Below, piece by piece: positions 10,858-23,222 of a stretch of DNA of 64,000 nucleotides. A program made the position numbers and the translations under genes. A model generated the notes under the pieces. It had not been told where the DNA came from, ran no database searches, and saw only the letters and a program-made list of their open reading frames with translations. Origin of the DNA: Episyrphus balteatus (Eukaryota; Arthropoda; Insecta; Diptera; Syrphidae). The stretch spans positions 39,074,576 through 39,138,575 of the forward strand of contig NC_079134.1 of assembly GCF_945859705.1 (NCBI RefSeq), in the 5' to 3' direction. Position 1 is the stretch's first letter. Each line of letters starts with the position of its first letter.

Positions 10858-11772
10858 ATGAAAAGGTTAACCCGGCGGAAAGGGTTACTATTACAAGTAT
10901 TTTGTTTGAAAACATTGGGATTGCTACCAATTTATCAACGAAATAGCCGTTTTCAATTAATTCCAAAAAATTTTGAATATTGGATACCAATTTTAGTCCT
11001 TGTCGTATCTAATCTAATTTTACTAATGTGTTCTTTATTGTGTGGTTTAAGTTTACAGTCCTTAGCGTTACTCAACTACGCTAATACCTCTAAGAAGTAC
11101 GAGCAATATGCATGTCTTGTAACTGGTATCAGTCAAGTAATAGCCAATTTCTTGATTTATTTCAAAAAGACTGAAATACTTAAAATCATGAATATTATTC
11201 GAAAGTTGGAACAAAAGTATGTCAGAGTCGACAATACAAATAATGACACTGACATTACATTAAGCTATTTTGTACTCTATCTGGTTATGATTTTAATATG
11301 TTCTTCAAACATGATTTACTTAAACTGTTTAACTGTAATGTGGAATATATTTTATACTTCTCAATATGTAATTTTTGAAATACAACTTATTTTTAGTGGA
11401 TTGATTTTAACATTTTATACAACTTTAGTTTTACAAATAAAAAAAATACTTACCCGTATTAATGAAAAAGTTATCGAAAGTAAAATTTGTCATCAGGTTC
11501 ATTTAAAAGAAATTCTTAAAGACAGAAGTGAAATAATTTGTTTGTGTGAAAAGAAAATAAGTTCTATTTACGGAATTCCAATAATAGTTATGTTGACAAC
11601 TGCTCTTATTAATGGTCCTGCTGGTCCTTACTATGCAAATTATTTATTTGATTCGAATGTACCTAATACTTTGGCAAGAATTTGGTATATTATTGTGCAT
11701 GTGTGTTTGATATATTTTCTCCAATTTATGCTTTGTCCTAGTATAATTTTTCTACATGATTCCACAGAAGAG
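10858..11772 (+). CDS. Gustatory receptor, alternative 5' exon B (Gr39a-like, TM1-TM6)
   Basis: The exon codes 305 residues, starting MKRLTRRKGLLLQVFCLKTL and continuing with GLLPIYQRN. It shows the six hydrophobic segments of the array, KDRSEIICLCEKKISSIYGIP before TM5, and INGPAGPYYANYLFDSNVPN inside the conserved TM5 region. It ends HDSTEE at GAG|GTAAGA in phase 0. The open frame runs only a few codons past the donor. TM7 is not encoded here. Its second half resembles that of exon C more than that of A. The function is presumably contact chemoreception; the ligand cannot be told from sequence. Confidence 0.88.
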
Positions 11773-12379
11773 GTAAGATTTATTAAATTTTGTTTATTAA
11801 ATTAATACATAAGATTTAGTATTGCAGGTAGAATTTGTAACATTACGTTATTTAAGGATAACGAAGAAGATCGTACGGGTCCATTGCGTTACCGTTTTTG
11901 TCATTGTCTGCCAATAATTTGTCTATAATTCTGCGTTCTGCCAGCACATTGCACTACCAAAAAATTTGTTTTTACTTGGGGCTCTCCATTTTGTATTGGA
12001 TTGACAAAAAGTAAATCCCTCCACCCAAACAAGACACGTAAGACGTTAGGAATGTATCGATCTTGTCAATTTTAAGAGTAAGGAATCAGTTTTGTGATGA
12101 GATCCATACATTTTTGTCATTTTTTTCCCCCAAAGTTGTCCTGTTGTGGGGAATGGATTTGAGTTGCTGATTTAACTATATCCCCTTATTGTTCATTGTT
12201 GTACATTTTTGGCATCCATATTCGCAACTCCTGCAAAAAAAAACTTGAAGGTTAAGGTTAACATATTTGAATTATACTGCCTAATTTATAAGGCGCGGAC
12301 TTTACAAAAATAGAATAAATAAAAAATAAAATAGTAATGAAAAAGAAACTATATCAAAGTTTTAAAGCGTGAAGTTTAA
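11773..12379 (+). other. Intronic sequence after exon B
   Basis: It starts at the donor GTAAGA. No further receptor exon and no recognisable repeat is visible before the retroelement remnant. Confidence 0.4.
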
Positions 12380-14630
12380 TGTGAAAATATAGATGAGGAT
12401 ATAAAAGAGAACAAATTATACCAAATAAGGCCGTTACATATCCGTCTCAAAGAATATGAAAATGCTGAAGAGAGAATTTTTAATAGTGCGATAAGCGTAC
12501 CGTCTAAGGAAATTTTAAAGTTTAGAGCAAGATACCGATCCCGAAGAGAAACGAAAATAAAAATATCTTCCTCAATTTTAAATTTATCCTCAGATCCTCG
12601 ACCCCATGCTAGGATTAAATTAGGAGAAAAAGAAGTTTTTGGTTTGCTCGACAGTAGAGCCAGCGTAATCATATTAGAAAAGAATTGTATGCAGCTAGTC
12701 GAAGAGCTCCGTTGTTGAGTAACTCCATTTAAATCCGGAGTAAAAACGGCTGACGGTAAAAGTCAGTCCATAGAGGGTAACATTGAAATTAAAGTTCGTC
12801 ATAATTACAAGGAAGAGGAGCTTAAGTTTTTCCTCGTTCCTAACTTGGATCAAGAGATCTATCTAGGGGTTGACTCCTTGAGAGCGTTCAAGTTGGCCCC
12901 AGGAATTGTCAGTAGTGTCTCTGTCAAGGAAAATTCTGAAGTGCTGATCGCACACCAGCTAAGTTTGGATCAGCATGCCAGACTGGATACAGTCAGGCAG
13001 AAGTTTTTATGTTTCGACCGGGATGGCCATGGAAAGACGACGTTGATTTAGCACGTCATAGATACTGGGGATGCGCTCCCTGTGAAGCAGCGTCACTATT
13101 CTGTCTCTCCAGCGCTGTAAGCCATTTTGTATGAAGAGTTGGATCGGATGCTGAGTCTCGGTGTTATTGAAGTGAGTGAAAGCCCATGGTGCTCGCCAGT
13201 GCGCCAGTGGTTCTCTTGCGGAAACCAGGCAAAAAACGACTTTGCCTGGATTCTCGTAAGGTGAATTCACTGACGAAGAAAAATGCAAATCCACTTCCAC
13301 ATCGGGACCGTACTGTTCCAAAGGGACGAGGAGGACGATGAAGTCCCTATAGCATATATGTCGCAGAAATTCAATAAGAGCCAGAGAAATTACAGTGTGA
13401 CCGAGAAAGAGTGCATGGCCGCGGTGATGGCTGTGAAGAAATTCAGGCCGTATGTCGAGGGCATGGACTTCACTGTCATTACTGACCACTCCAGCCTTCA
13501 ATGGCTGATGAGCATAAAAGATTTGAGTGGAAAACTCGCAAGGTGGAGTTTGTCCTTGCAGTCCTATGTCTTCGACATACAGCACCGTATAGGTAGCCAC
13601 AATGTAGTACCGGATTCTCTTTCTCGGGTACACGTAGATTCTGGATTCTGGACTTGGAAGATGTTGCCCCGTGGATTGACTTAGAGTCTGAGGAATTTCA
13701 GTCTGAAGAATATTTAAAGCTTATTAAAACTATAAGCAAGCATATAAATGAACTTCCTGATTTAAAAATTGAAGACGGATATGCCTATAAGAAAGCTTTT
13801 AGAAGGTTAGGCGAAGAAGAGATGCAAGAGCATTCTTGGTTGCTTTGGGTTCCAAATTCCAACCGAATTGACTGAAGGAATCTTGTTTAGGGCACATGAT
13901 CCACCGAAATCCGCACATGGTGGAATTTCGAAAACCTTAAACCTCATTAGGCAGTTCTTCTACTGGCCTAATATGACTGTGCATTAGGGTGTCCGTTATT
14001 TCCCAAAGTGATGTTTTCGGGGGAGACACCCCCTAGATCGAAAGCTTAGGGCCTAAATAAGGGGAATTTAGCAAAAAAAATTTGTTTGGGGGTCATTAAC
14101 CCGTGCCTCTAGGGTCATACTTTCCCCATACAAATTTGTATGGGAAATTTTTAACTCATACATAAAATTTTTTTTCTCTCGCGTTAAATCATATTTTTTT
14201 TTAATGTTTGATAATTCTGGTTGGAAAACAGTTACTTTAAAAGATCACATTCAAAATTTCCCGTTAAAAATTTTTTTTATATTTTATTTCGGTTTTTGAA
14301 ATTATTAGCTGTTTTCGTGGTTTTTGCTTTCACCTATCACACAATTTTAAATGCAGTTTTATTGTTTTTTAATTCTTTTCAAATATTGCATTCACAAATT
14401 TGTGAATAAATAAAAAATTTCAATTTTTTGAATTTTTTTTTTTTAGTTTGCTAAATTCCCCTTATTTAGGCCCTAAGCTTTCGATCTAGGGGGTGTCATC
14501 CCCGAAAACATCACTTTGGGAAATAACGGACACCCTACTGTGCATAATTGTAGTGTATGTAAACAGTGTAAATGTAAAGCGTCTAACCAAGTATCTCGTC
14601 CCTCTACCCTATTGTGTTTGATGCATTAAA
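12380..14630 (+). mobile_element. Ty3/gypsy-type retrotransposon pol remnant
   Basis: A decayed pol region reads left to right. First comes an aspartic protease with LLDSRAS in place of the usual LLDSGAS (near 12650), with an in-frame TGA shortly after. Next is a short N-terminal stretch of reverse transcriptase ('LRKPGKKRLCLDSRKVNS', near 13220), with most of the RT core deleted. Then RNase H ('TEKECMAAVMAVKKF', 'DHSSLQWLM', near 13400-13520) and an integrase zinc-binding region that continues past the MITE as 'NCSVCKQCKC' (14546-14575). Stops, frame changes and deletions make it non-functional. No LTRs are identified. Confidence 0.8.
13985..14537. mobile_element. hAT-type MITE (553 bp) inserted in gypsy integrase
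   Basis: The ends are perfect inverted repeats beginning TAGGGTGTCCGTTATTTCCC; near-perfect inversion extends about 88 bp per side (13985-14072 and 14450-14537). The flanks carry an 8-bp duplication, CTGTGCAT (13977-13984 and 14538-14545), typical of hAT elements. Removing it rejoins the integrase codons M-T-V-H with N-C-S-V-C. There is no coding capacity. Confidence 0.88.
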
Positions 14631-17069
14631 TGCATATGTTTATTGCATGCCTTTAAATTATTTTAAATATTATGTTGTTATTTTATTTTTACTGTTGAAT
14701 GTTATTTATTTAACTTATGTGACATTACTAACTGTGATATTAGCTTATTAATAGTGATTTGTATGAGCAACTGTAATTTCTAGATTTAAGTTACAAACTA
14801 CTTGCCCTGGGTATTTTTAAATTTTTTATATAATTAACTGTTTGCTTAGGTACTAATACTAACTTACATACTGTGATATTTTTTAATTTTAATTAGTAGG
14901 TTTATTTTAATATATTTATAAAATAGTATAATCTGTGAAATTTAGTTTAAGCTTAGATTAATTATTTAAAAGAATCAAAATTTGTGATATTTACTTTTAG
15001 ATAATTTATTCATACTTTGTGATTTTTTTTTTTACTTCTTATTTATTTATTTTTTTTGTTCTCTATAACTATTATTCATTTTTCTTGTACCATTTTAGCT
15101 ATGCATCATTTTATTGTAAAATTTTATATGAAATTTTTTTTATAAAGCAAATACATGACCTTTAAATGTCAGGCCAATTTTAATACATTAACCAAAATGA
15201 AACTTATTAATAATCTCTCACCGGTTTTTCTCTCCACTGCTGCGATGTAGATAGGGGGATATTCTCCTTGTCCGGTGAATCAAATCTCCTTATTCTGATT
15301 TGTATAGTCTTAATTCCGTAACATGTTGTCTGTAAATAGAAAAAGTTAGTATAACTAAAGCTACTTAAATGAAAAAAACAGCACTACCTAAACAGTTATG
15401 TCTGCGTCACATGAGTTTTTTTTATATGAAACTGCCAAGCCTAAATTAAGCCCGGCTTATAACGTGGGTTACTCCCAACATACGATATTTTCGATCAATG
15501 CATGACCAAAAGTAAAATAAAACAATTTTTTTCACATCCAATCTCTCCCGCCTCGAGTTTGATTTTCTTTCATGAAAATAAAATCATTTTCACCAGGCCA
15601 GTGCGTTAAAACTATATTTTGATGGATGTTGAGTGTTCTTGATTCTTGTTCGCAGTTAAACATCAATGTTGATAATTTATTGATGGTTTTTTTTTTGGGT
15701 TTCTGATGATATAGCAAAATTCCAAACACGTGTCCCGAAATTCTTATGGCCCAACCATTTCATCAATTTATACCTGAAAACCAAATAAAGGTTAATCGAT
15801 GAACTATTCGTTTGGTGTTTTATTACCTTTAGCCCTCAGAAATCACCTTAAATCCCACTCACTGGTTCAAAGATTTACAGCCAGAAACATAACCAGAGAC
15901 GACCTTTTTGTTTCTTTACACGAATATTCCGGGGAATATTTTGTTTTAATATTTTAAATCTTTGTTCGGATTGACATTACACTTTTATTTTTCCTTTTTT
16001 TATTGATTGAATCTTTTTTTTATCTACCCGACTTATGCTAAGCTATGGGGCTTGCTCCCGAAAAAAAAACTGTTCCGTTCCGTTCAAAATCTAAAATCAA
16101 ACTCAACCTACTTTGTGTCTCGTTATTTCTTATCGAATTCCAACCTCTACGAGCTCGAAAAGATTATAAGCCATGTGTAGAATTCCGGAATACCTACTTG
16201 GTTGTAACTTGAAAGATTTTAACTGAACAATAAGTAATTTTACATCAAAATTAAATTTATACAACTTTATAAATAGGTTTGATGTTTTTATATAATTTTG
16301 ATTAAAATTCTTCAAGTTTAGAGGTCCCGAATATCTACCATTACCCTATACATACCTTTAAATAATTGTGTACGTGTCAATTATACACTTTTTCCCCAAA
16401 ACGAAATTTTCGCTCTCCTCATGATCTACTCAATTTTTATCTCCTTCACCATTGTCCTTCTCTTTTTGTTGTAAGATTTTATTTGGGAGAAGACCAACTG
16501 AAAATTTTCAATGCTCTTATATAAACAGACTACTTTGCCGACAGTAAAAAGGTCAGGTATTTGAATTTTGAAAAATTGTAAAAAATTAAATTAAATAACA
16601 AAATATCAATTCAAAATAAACAAAATGAATATGAAATGTAATTTAGACAATAAGTCTCTATTTGATAAAAAATAGCAAATGAGGTATAAAAGAATTGATC
16701 TTAAATCAAACTAGACTTTATGCTTCTCAACATAACCATCAAAAGAAGAATTGGGAATTTTCATAGGAATTACGTACTTATAATTTTTACCATTCAATGC
16801 CCAGGGAGTCAGGTAGGTATTGGAAATAAAATGAAGTACAAGAACCGCATTGGTAGCAAACAACATGCTACGAAATCGTTTTTATGAGATTACAATCATG
16901 TACATGCATTACACAAATGACAAAATTGCAAAACTCTGATCTCTTATGAATATCTTTTGATAATAATATCAACAATGTGGCACATGCACGAAAAATTATC
17001 CATAGTGAAGCCATTATAAAGTATTTTGGCAACAATTCATCAAAAGAGTTTTCGAGCACACTTAAGCCC
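14631..17069. other. AT-rich spacer without recognised gene
   Basis: About 2.4 kb of very AT-rich DNA with only short ORFs, such as minus-strand 15532-15729 and 16130-16315, that show no family features. The gypsy element's 3' part or LTR might be hidden here in decayed form, but I could not delimit it. Confidence 0.4.
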
Positions 17070-17538
17070 AGTACGCAGATCGCGCTAAACTAAATTTTAT
17101 CTCGACAATTTTTATCTCTACACGCGTTCGCTAAAAGCCAAGATAAATTTAAATTTAAAAATAACGGCTGAATCACAGTTTCATTTACTTATACCAGCTT
17201 ACATTCAATATTACATTACATATTTTTTTACCTGCAGAATACCTTTTTTACGCTCTCATTTTGTTTTATTCCTCTTCTTTTATATATTCCAAAGTTTTTT
17301 TTGCCTCTTATTCCTTGCAGCAACAACAACAACCACAAAAATGTCAAAATTTATCTGTGAAAAAATGCGCTGAGCATTATTTCGCGAGCTAAATTGAGTG
17401 GAGACTTTTTGCAAAAGTAGTAGATGAGAATTCGAATTTAGCGCGTGAACTGCGTACTACCTGGCTAAAAAGCCTCGCTAAAATTTATCTTTGGAGGAAA
17501 TTTGTATGAAAGATAAATTTTAGCGCGATCTGCGTACT
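17070..17538. repeat. MITE with 20-bp inverted ends
   Basis: The left end AGTACGCAGATCGCGCTAAA is matched by its exact inverse at the right end (17519-17538). A further inverted partial copy ('aactgcgtact') lies at about 17447-17457. No ORF. The target duplication is not clear. This is a non-autonomous DNA element of unassigned superfamily. Confidence 0.65.
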
Positions 17539-17749
17539 AGGATTTACGGTGTAAATAATAATATTCTTTTTGTAAAGTGGAAAGATAAAGATGTAGGATG
17601 TAGCCACCATGGGCATTATTAACGTTATTTTCAGTAGGAAAAAGAAAAATTTTCATTCAGCAGCCTAGTCTTATTGCTGTTTATAATCATAATAGGCTGC
17701 ATAATTTTTTGCCGCCCTTGCACTTACAACTGTTATATCCTACCTTTTT

Positions 17750-18484
17750 ACTTGCTCTATAGGGCAAGTATTGGTTTCGTGTAGAAAAAAAAAATCGAGG
17801 TTTTAATCAAAACCAACATTACGATTATGGAGAAGATCAAAAAAGTGGTTTTCGTCATGCCGTCCGTCGGTCTGTGCGTCTGTGCGTCTGTACGTCCATC
17901 TGTACATCGAGCTAGGGCCTAAACGGATGGATGGATTTGCTTGAAACTTGGTACAGATGATTTTTACATAATTCCCTAGACCCCTTTTTTTTATTTTTTT
18001 AATATCTCCATTTTAACGCATATCTCCCATATAACGTTTTCGAGGTATTGCAAATTTTTCGAAAACGGCTCTAACGATTTCGATTAAATTTGGTGTGCGC
18101 AATACTCTTATTGATTCTAACAAAACTGCGTTTTTAGTTTTTCTCAAAAAATTCGGAGAACGGAAATATGGCGTTGCCGTTTTTCAAAAATTAACATATT
18201 TTTTAAGTTCATATATTTCATCAAAACATGAGTTAATTTTATTCAAAATTTACAGACATAATTTTGAAGTGTCAAAAATTAAAAAAAAAAATTAAAAAAG
18301 TTTTTGAAAAATTTTTTTTTTTAAGTTTTTGAAAAAAAAAATTTAATTTTAATTTTTTTAACTTGTAACTTTATTTTTTGATTTTTTTTTCTCAACTTAA
18401 CAAAATCTTAAATTTCCAATAGCTATTTAAGATAACGATACTTTGAACTGCAAGAGCAAGTACGTGCGACCCCAGTCGTGCATT
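17750..18484 (+). repeat. Dispersed repeat family 'GCAAGTA', full copy
   Basis: It begins with the imperfect palindrome CTTGCTCTATAGGGCAAG, then has 'aggttttaatcaaaac', a short tandem array of 'tctgtgcg/tctgtacg' units (about 17869-17910), 'aaaacggctctaacgatt', and ends 'gagcaagtacgtgcgacc…agtcgtgcatt'. The same order is found in reverse at 30849-32200. A terminal palindrome plus a short tandem array recalls Helentron-associated elements, but I cannot prove the superfamily. The plus-strand ORF at 18095-18295 lies inside and is not a gene. Confidence 0.65.
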
Positions 18485-18499
18485 GGACTATCGATTATG

Positions 18500-18953
18500 T
18501 CGTCATTAAATCTAATTCAATGCACAAAAGAGCTAAAGCATTAAACTTTTCTTGGTTCAGGGTCGATCTAAGATAGTTTTTTTACCCTTTAAGGCAGGAA
18601 AAGCTTTTCTCACCAGAACAATTTGTAGCCGGTGGACATACGGCCATACGAAGGGCTATGCCCAGGTTCGGGTAAACATTCTGCAAACATTGTTTCCGCA
18701 GAAACGAAGACAGACTTTGTAATGATGTTGATTCTGGTTTTAACAAAATGCATTCTGAAGTAATGCGGCCTTGAAAATGTAGACATTCTTGTACTAACTC
18801 AGTCTCTATATCATTTGGATACATTTCTTCTAAGGAAAGTGCCTTTTTTGTCAGGTTGATGATGATAGTTCGGTAATTTTGGTAAGAAATGAAAATTTGT
18901 CGTTGAAATTGGCGTATGCTTTTTTCCTTTTTTCTAACTCGGCTACCAGTCAA
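18500..18953 (-). pseudogene. hAT transposase C-terminal (dimerisation) remnant
   Basis: The minus strand reads 'NLGIALRMAVCPPATNCSGE' with 'KSFSCLKG', then an in-frame TAA, then 'KNYLRSTLNQEKFNALALL' and 'CIELDLM'. The order (…PxxxxSxERSFSxLK…NYLRSTxxQERLxxLALLSIE) is the hallmark of the hAT C-terminal domain in ZMYM1/DUF4371-type proteins. The upstream catalytic part is absent. The premature stop and truncation make it dead. Confidence 0.75.
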
Positions 18954-19110
18954 TTATGACGAGAAATGTATTTATCCTAAAAGTATCACTCGCGGTCATT
19001 CTCATTTCCTCATCGGGTGTTTCGTCAGCAAATTTTTTTCGTTTTGGCTGCAAATTCATTTAAAATGACTTTACTCGAACCATACACACAAGATTGAAAT
19101 CGGTAGAATT

Positions 19111-19687
19111 AGGCCGTGTGCGAATTGTGTTGGTCAAAATATGACAGACACTAGTCGTTAAAATTTGATGTTTTTCAAGAGAGAATTTTACATTTGAAAT
19201 TATTAATTTTGAAGGTTTAATTGACTGACCACAAAAAAAAAAAAAAAAAACCAAGAACATTTGAGAACCCATATTATTATTTAATTTATTATTTCATATT
19301 CAAAAATTGAAAATGTACGAATTGATTATGTGTTTTTTTTTTACTTCTATTTTGTTAAAAGCTGTGAACTATGAATAATTCAATAATTCAATTAAGGTTT
19401 GAAGACTGAATTAAAAACGGTCACAATGGTATTTTTTATCGTAATGAAGCTGGAAATTATCATTAAAAATAAAAAAAGTTTGTTAAATTAAGAATTTCTT
19501 GCAAAAAAAAAATAAGTTATTGAAAATAAGAAAAAACACTTTTTATGGTAATTTTGTTTTATCTTGAAGCAATTTTAATCAAAATAGTGCCAAAAAAGTC
19601 CGATTTAACCCATTTTAACCCAATTAGCACACCAAAAAAATAAATTGAAAATTTAACCAAAATTTTAACCCAGTTCGCACACGGCCT
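19111..19687. repeat. Inverted-repeat element, 'AGGCCGTGTGCGAA' ends
   Basis: The left end 'aggccgtgtgcgaattgtgt' faces the inverse 'cagttcgcacacggcct' at the right end. The interior is AT-rich, and an ORF at 19060-19272 is not credible. I could not define a clear target duplication. Confidence 0.55.
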
Positions 19688-19925
19688 TATTCACCAAATT
19701 TTTTATTTTACACTTTAATATGAAAAGTGCGTATGTCTCAAAATAATAACATTTCAATGCAACCATGTCTAAAAAGCTTCCGTTATTTTTTCCATGAGAG
19801 CTTTTATTAAATCGCACTTTCTCCGCTTTTTTTTAACTAAACATTTTTGGAAAATTTTAATGATAATCTGTAAAAATCCACAAAATAAACAAATTTAAAT
19901 TATCGGGAGTTTTCATTTATCTATA

Positions 19926-21024
19926 CAGGGTGTCCCACAGTCACCGCCCCAAATGAAAACCATGGATTCCTGAGGTCATTTTATGTCGAAAAACTTAAGA
20001 GGTAGTTTTCTCGTTTTCGTCACGTTTTCGAGTTACCACGGTTTTTATGATTTTTGCTCTCTTGATCTTTAACTGGCCTTATCTTTGCCAAACTACGTTT
20101 GATTTGCAATATTTTTTTTACAACCAATCAAGAATTTACTACAGTTTAAGTTTGTCTCAAAACTTTTTTTCTGCGGACAACCGTTTCGCCACAATTTTGC
20201 ATCAAACACAATTTTCTTCGTTTTTAAAGTTGTTTCTTACACTTTCATATCATTTTAGTCAAAAAAACACGTAAATGAGTATTAATTTTTTGTGCTTTTT
20301 ATTAAAGCCCAGTTTATTTTCATAAAAAAAAATAAGTTTTATTTCATAAAAAAGGCTACTGAAAGTAATTTTAAAAAAAATAAACAAACTGAGTGAATTA
20401 AAAAAACAATAATTTTTAAATAAAAAATTAATTTAAATGAATTAAAGACTTTTTCTGAGCTATTGTGGTTAAGAAAAGAACAAATAGATAAAGCTCAGAA
20501 AAAGTTTTAATTCATTTAAATTATTTTTTTATTTAAAAATTATTTTTTTTTTAATTCACTCAGTTTGTTTTTTTTTTTAAATTACTTTCAGTAGCCTATT
20601 TTATGAAATAAAACTTAATTTTTTTATGAAAATTAACTGGGCTTTAATAAAAAGCCCAAAAAATTAATACTCATTTACGTGTTTTTTTGACTAAAATGAT
20701 ATGAAAGTGTAAGAAACAACTTAAAAAACGAAGAAAATTGTGTTTGATGCAAAATTGTGGCGAAACGGTTGTCCGCAGAAAAAAGAGTTTTGGGACAAAC
20801 TTAAACTGTAGTAAATTCTTGATTGGTTGTAAAAAAAATATTTCAAATCAAACGTGGTTTGGCAAAGATAAGGCTAGTTAAAGGTCAAGAGAGCAAAAAT
20901 CATAAAAACCGTGGTAACTCGAAAACGAGACGAAAACGAGAAAATTAACTCTTAAGTTTTTCGACTTAAAATGACCTCAGGAATCCATGGTTTTCATTTG
21001 GGGCGGTGACTGTGGGACACCCTG
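19926..21024. repeat. 1.1-kb near-perfect palindromic element
   Basis: The arms of about 530 bp are inverse copies of each other around a centre near 20475. The tips are CAGGGTGTCCCACAGTCACC and its inverse, flanked by TA (or TATA) on both sides, as in Tc1/mariner-type elements. Differences between arms are few, mostly single-base run-length changes. A 75-codon ORF at 20047-20274 lies in one arm and has no support as a gene. Confidence 0.85.
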
Positions 21025-21399
21025 TATATGTATACAAGTTATTGTGTAAATAGTTTTGATTTGTAGTCATTTTTTTCACACAATTTTGTTGTTAGTGGGA
21101 AAAAGGAATTAATTTTCTACAATTTTGCTCTTTTCACTCAAACAATATGTGGGCAAAGGCCGTAGAGGTCGATTACTGGTTGAGGGGCGGTGAACTAGCT
21201 GTTTTACTCTAGAAATTTGCTGCTTTCTGAATGTGTAATAACAAGCGAGAGAGGAAAGTCTTTTATCTTCTATCTGTAAGACATCTGAAAGCCATCATGG
21301 AAAAATCTTTCTTGACAAAAGGTAAAAAAAATCGGTCCCAAATTTGCTGCTACTCAGCCTTGTGGTAAATCCACCTCTGTTTATAATAACGCTATGGGT

Positions 21400-23214
21400 T
21401 AGGGCTGTAAAAGTAACGACAAAATGAGTACCCGCATGTATACGTTACTTTTGATACTAGTACCCGCATCAATAATATCGTTACTCGTTACTTTCGTATG
21501 TTTCGCATTTTTCGCATATTTCGTATGTTTCGGGTGTTTCGCATGTTTCGTTACTTTCGCATGCTTCGTGTGTTTCGTACATTTCGTATATTCCATGTCT
21601 TTCATACGTTTGGTATATTTGGTATTTTAAGTATGTTTCGTACATTGGTATAAGGGTGTAAAAATTTTTTTTTTGAAAAAAACCAAAAACAATTTCTATA
21701 ATCTAAGCTACATTTTAAGGTCATAAACATTAAAATTAGTTGCGGCATTCTCATGTAATAAGAGTTTAAAGGTAGCTATATTGAATTTTTTTCGTTTTTT
21801 TTTTAATCAAACGTGGAAACTTTTATGATTTTTTTCCAAATTTTTAGACAAAACTTGAGTAATTTTTTGTTTATATTCTTTCAGTAATCTTATCACAATT
21901 CTTTAGAGACCTTTATTTCAAAAGTGCAACGCGCAGATCTCGAAATATTAACACTTCAATACAACCATGTCGAACAATTTTTCATTTATTTTTTCTATTG
22001 AGAGTGATTTTCAAACCTCGTTTTCTCTCCTTTTTTTTGTGTTGAAAATTTTGCACCGATAATAAACTAATTTTTCGAAAAACCAAAAAACTTTTGTACA
22101 TTCTTAAGCTAAATATCAACTATTAACACAAAGGCCATAAACAGATTGGTTGCGTCGTGGTGATGAAGTGATGATACCGATATCGAACCGATACGAGATG
22201 CGATAAATGCTGTTCAATTCAGAATGTTCTACCGAGGGGAACCGCAAACGAATACGTAAAAAGCGTACTCAGTTGTAGGGAAAATTGCGGAACGCAAATT
22301 ATCCTCATTCCCGAACACGCCCATGTTTCGTTTCCTCCCGGTCCAAACTTAAAAATTGTCATTGCAGCCAACCTAAAATAAAAAACCATTCAATCATTTC
22401 ATTCAGTAAAATTCATTCCATATTCTCATTCAAAGTTGTCGTCACTCATGGCAGACACCACCTCACCACACACAAGCAAGAAAGTAGTACCTACTTGAAA
22501 TCAAAAAAAAAAAAAAAACAAAAACTTAAAACCACGAATAAAACCAAAATTGTAATTATTTGTTTGAATCAAACTAAAGAATAAAATAAATTAAACAAAT
22601 CAAACAAAGGAAAAGAAAAATTCTTTTTATTAATTACAAAAGGAGAAAACAGAATACAAGTACGGCTACGCCCCAACAGATGCAGTGTACCATTTTGTTT
22701 TTGTTTCACATTTCGTATACCTATCCAAATTGGTATTCTAATTGGAATGTATCTACACTACACTCAAACACACTTTCACATATCTCACTCCCACATGTCC
22801 ATAAAAAACAGGTACGAAAGAGAAAGAAACAGAATTCTTATTTACCCGTTTTGATATACATACACAAAAACAGAACAACAAAATGGTAAAATACATAAAT
22901 GATGATACCGAACCGATACGAGATGCGAAATAATGCGCACACGACAAATGCAGTGTACCATTTTGTTTTCGTTTCGCATTTCGTATATCCAATCCAAATT
23001 GGTATTGGAATTGGAGTATCGTCGTTACTAGTATGTTCCGTATTTTTCGTATGTTTCGCACGTTTCATATGTTTCGCATGTTTCGTTACTTGTTCAGTAC
23101 TAGTAACGAAACATACGAGTAACGAAATTATTTGGGCAGTAACGTTTCATTACTCGTTACTGAAGTGAATACCCGCATTTAAGTAACGAATACATACGGT
23201 TTCCTACAGCTCTA
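21400..23214. mobile_element. hAT-like non-autonomous element with minisatellite arms (1.8 kb)
   Basis: The ends are TAGGGCTGTA (left) and the inverse of TAGAGCTGTA (right), flanked by the perfect 8-bp duplication CTATGGGT (21392-21399 and 23215-23222). Inside each end lie arrays of about 9-10 bp units (ttcgtatgt / ttcgcatgt) and 'gtaacga' motifs in inverted orientation (about 21480-21640 and 23030-23160). The middle holds direct copies of a segment with 'gcagtgtaccattttgttt' (about 22680 and 22950) and 'gataccgaaccgatacgag'. ORFs here are products of the repeats. No transposase. Confidence 0.8.
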
Positions 23215-23222
23215 CTATGGGT

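Noticed and set aside
13007..13633. 208-codon minus-strand ORF.
   Set aside because: It is the reverse shadow of the gypsy pol remnant, whose protease, RNase H and integrase motifs read on the plus strand.
21424..21630. 68-codon plus-strand ORF with repeated Phe/Ala/Cys.
   Set aside because: It is a translated minisatellite inside the hAT-like element.
21480..21640. Array of short repeats resembling a CRISPR.
   Set aside because: Units of 9-10 bp without unique spacers in an insect genome are a minisatellite.
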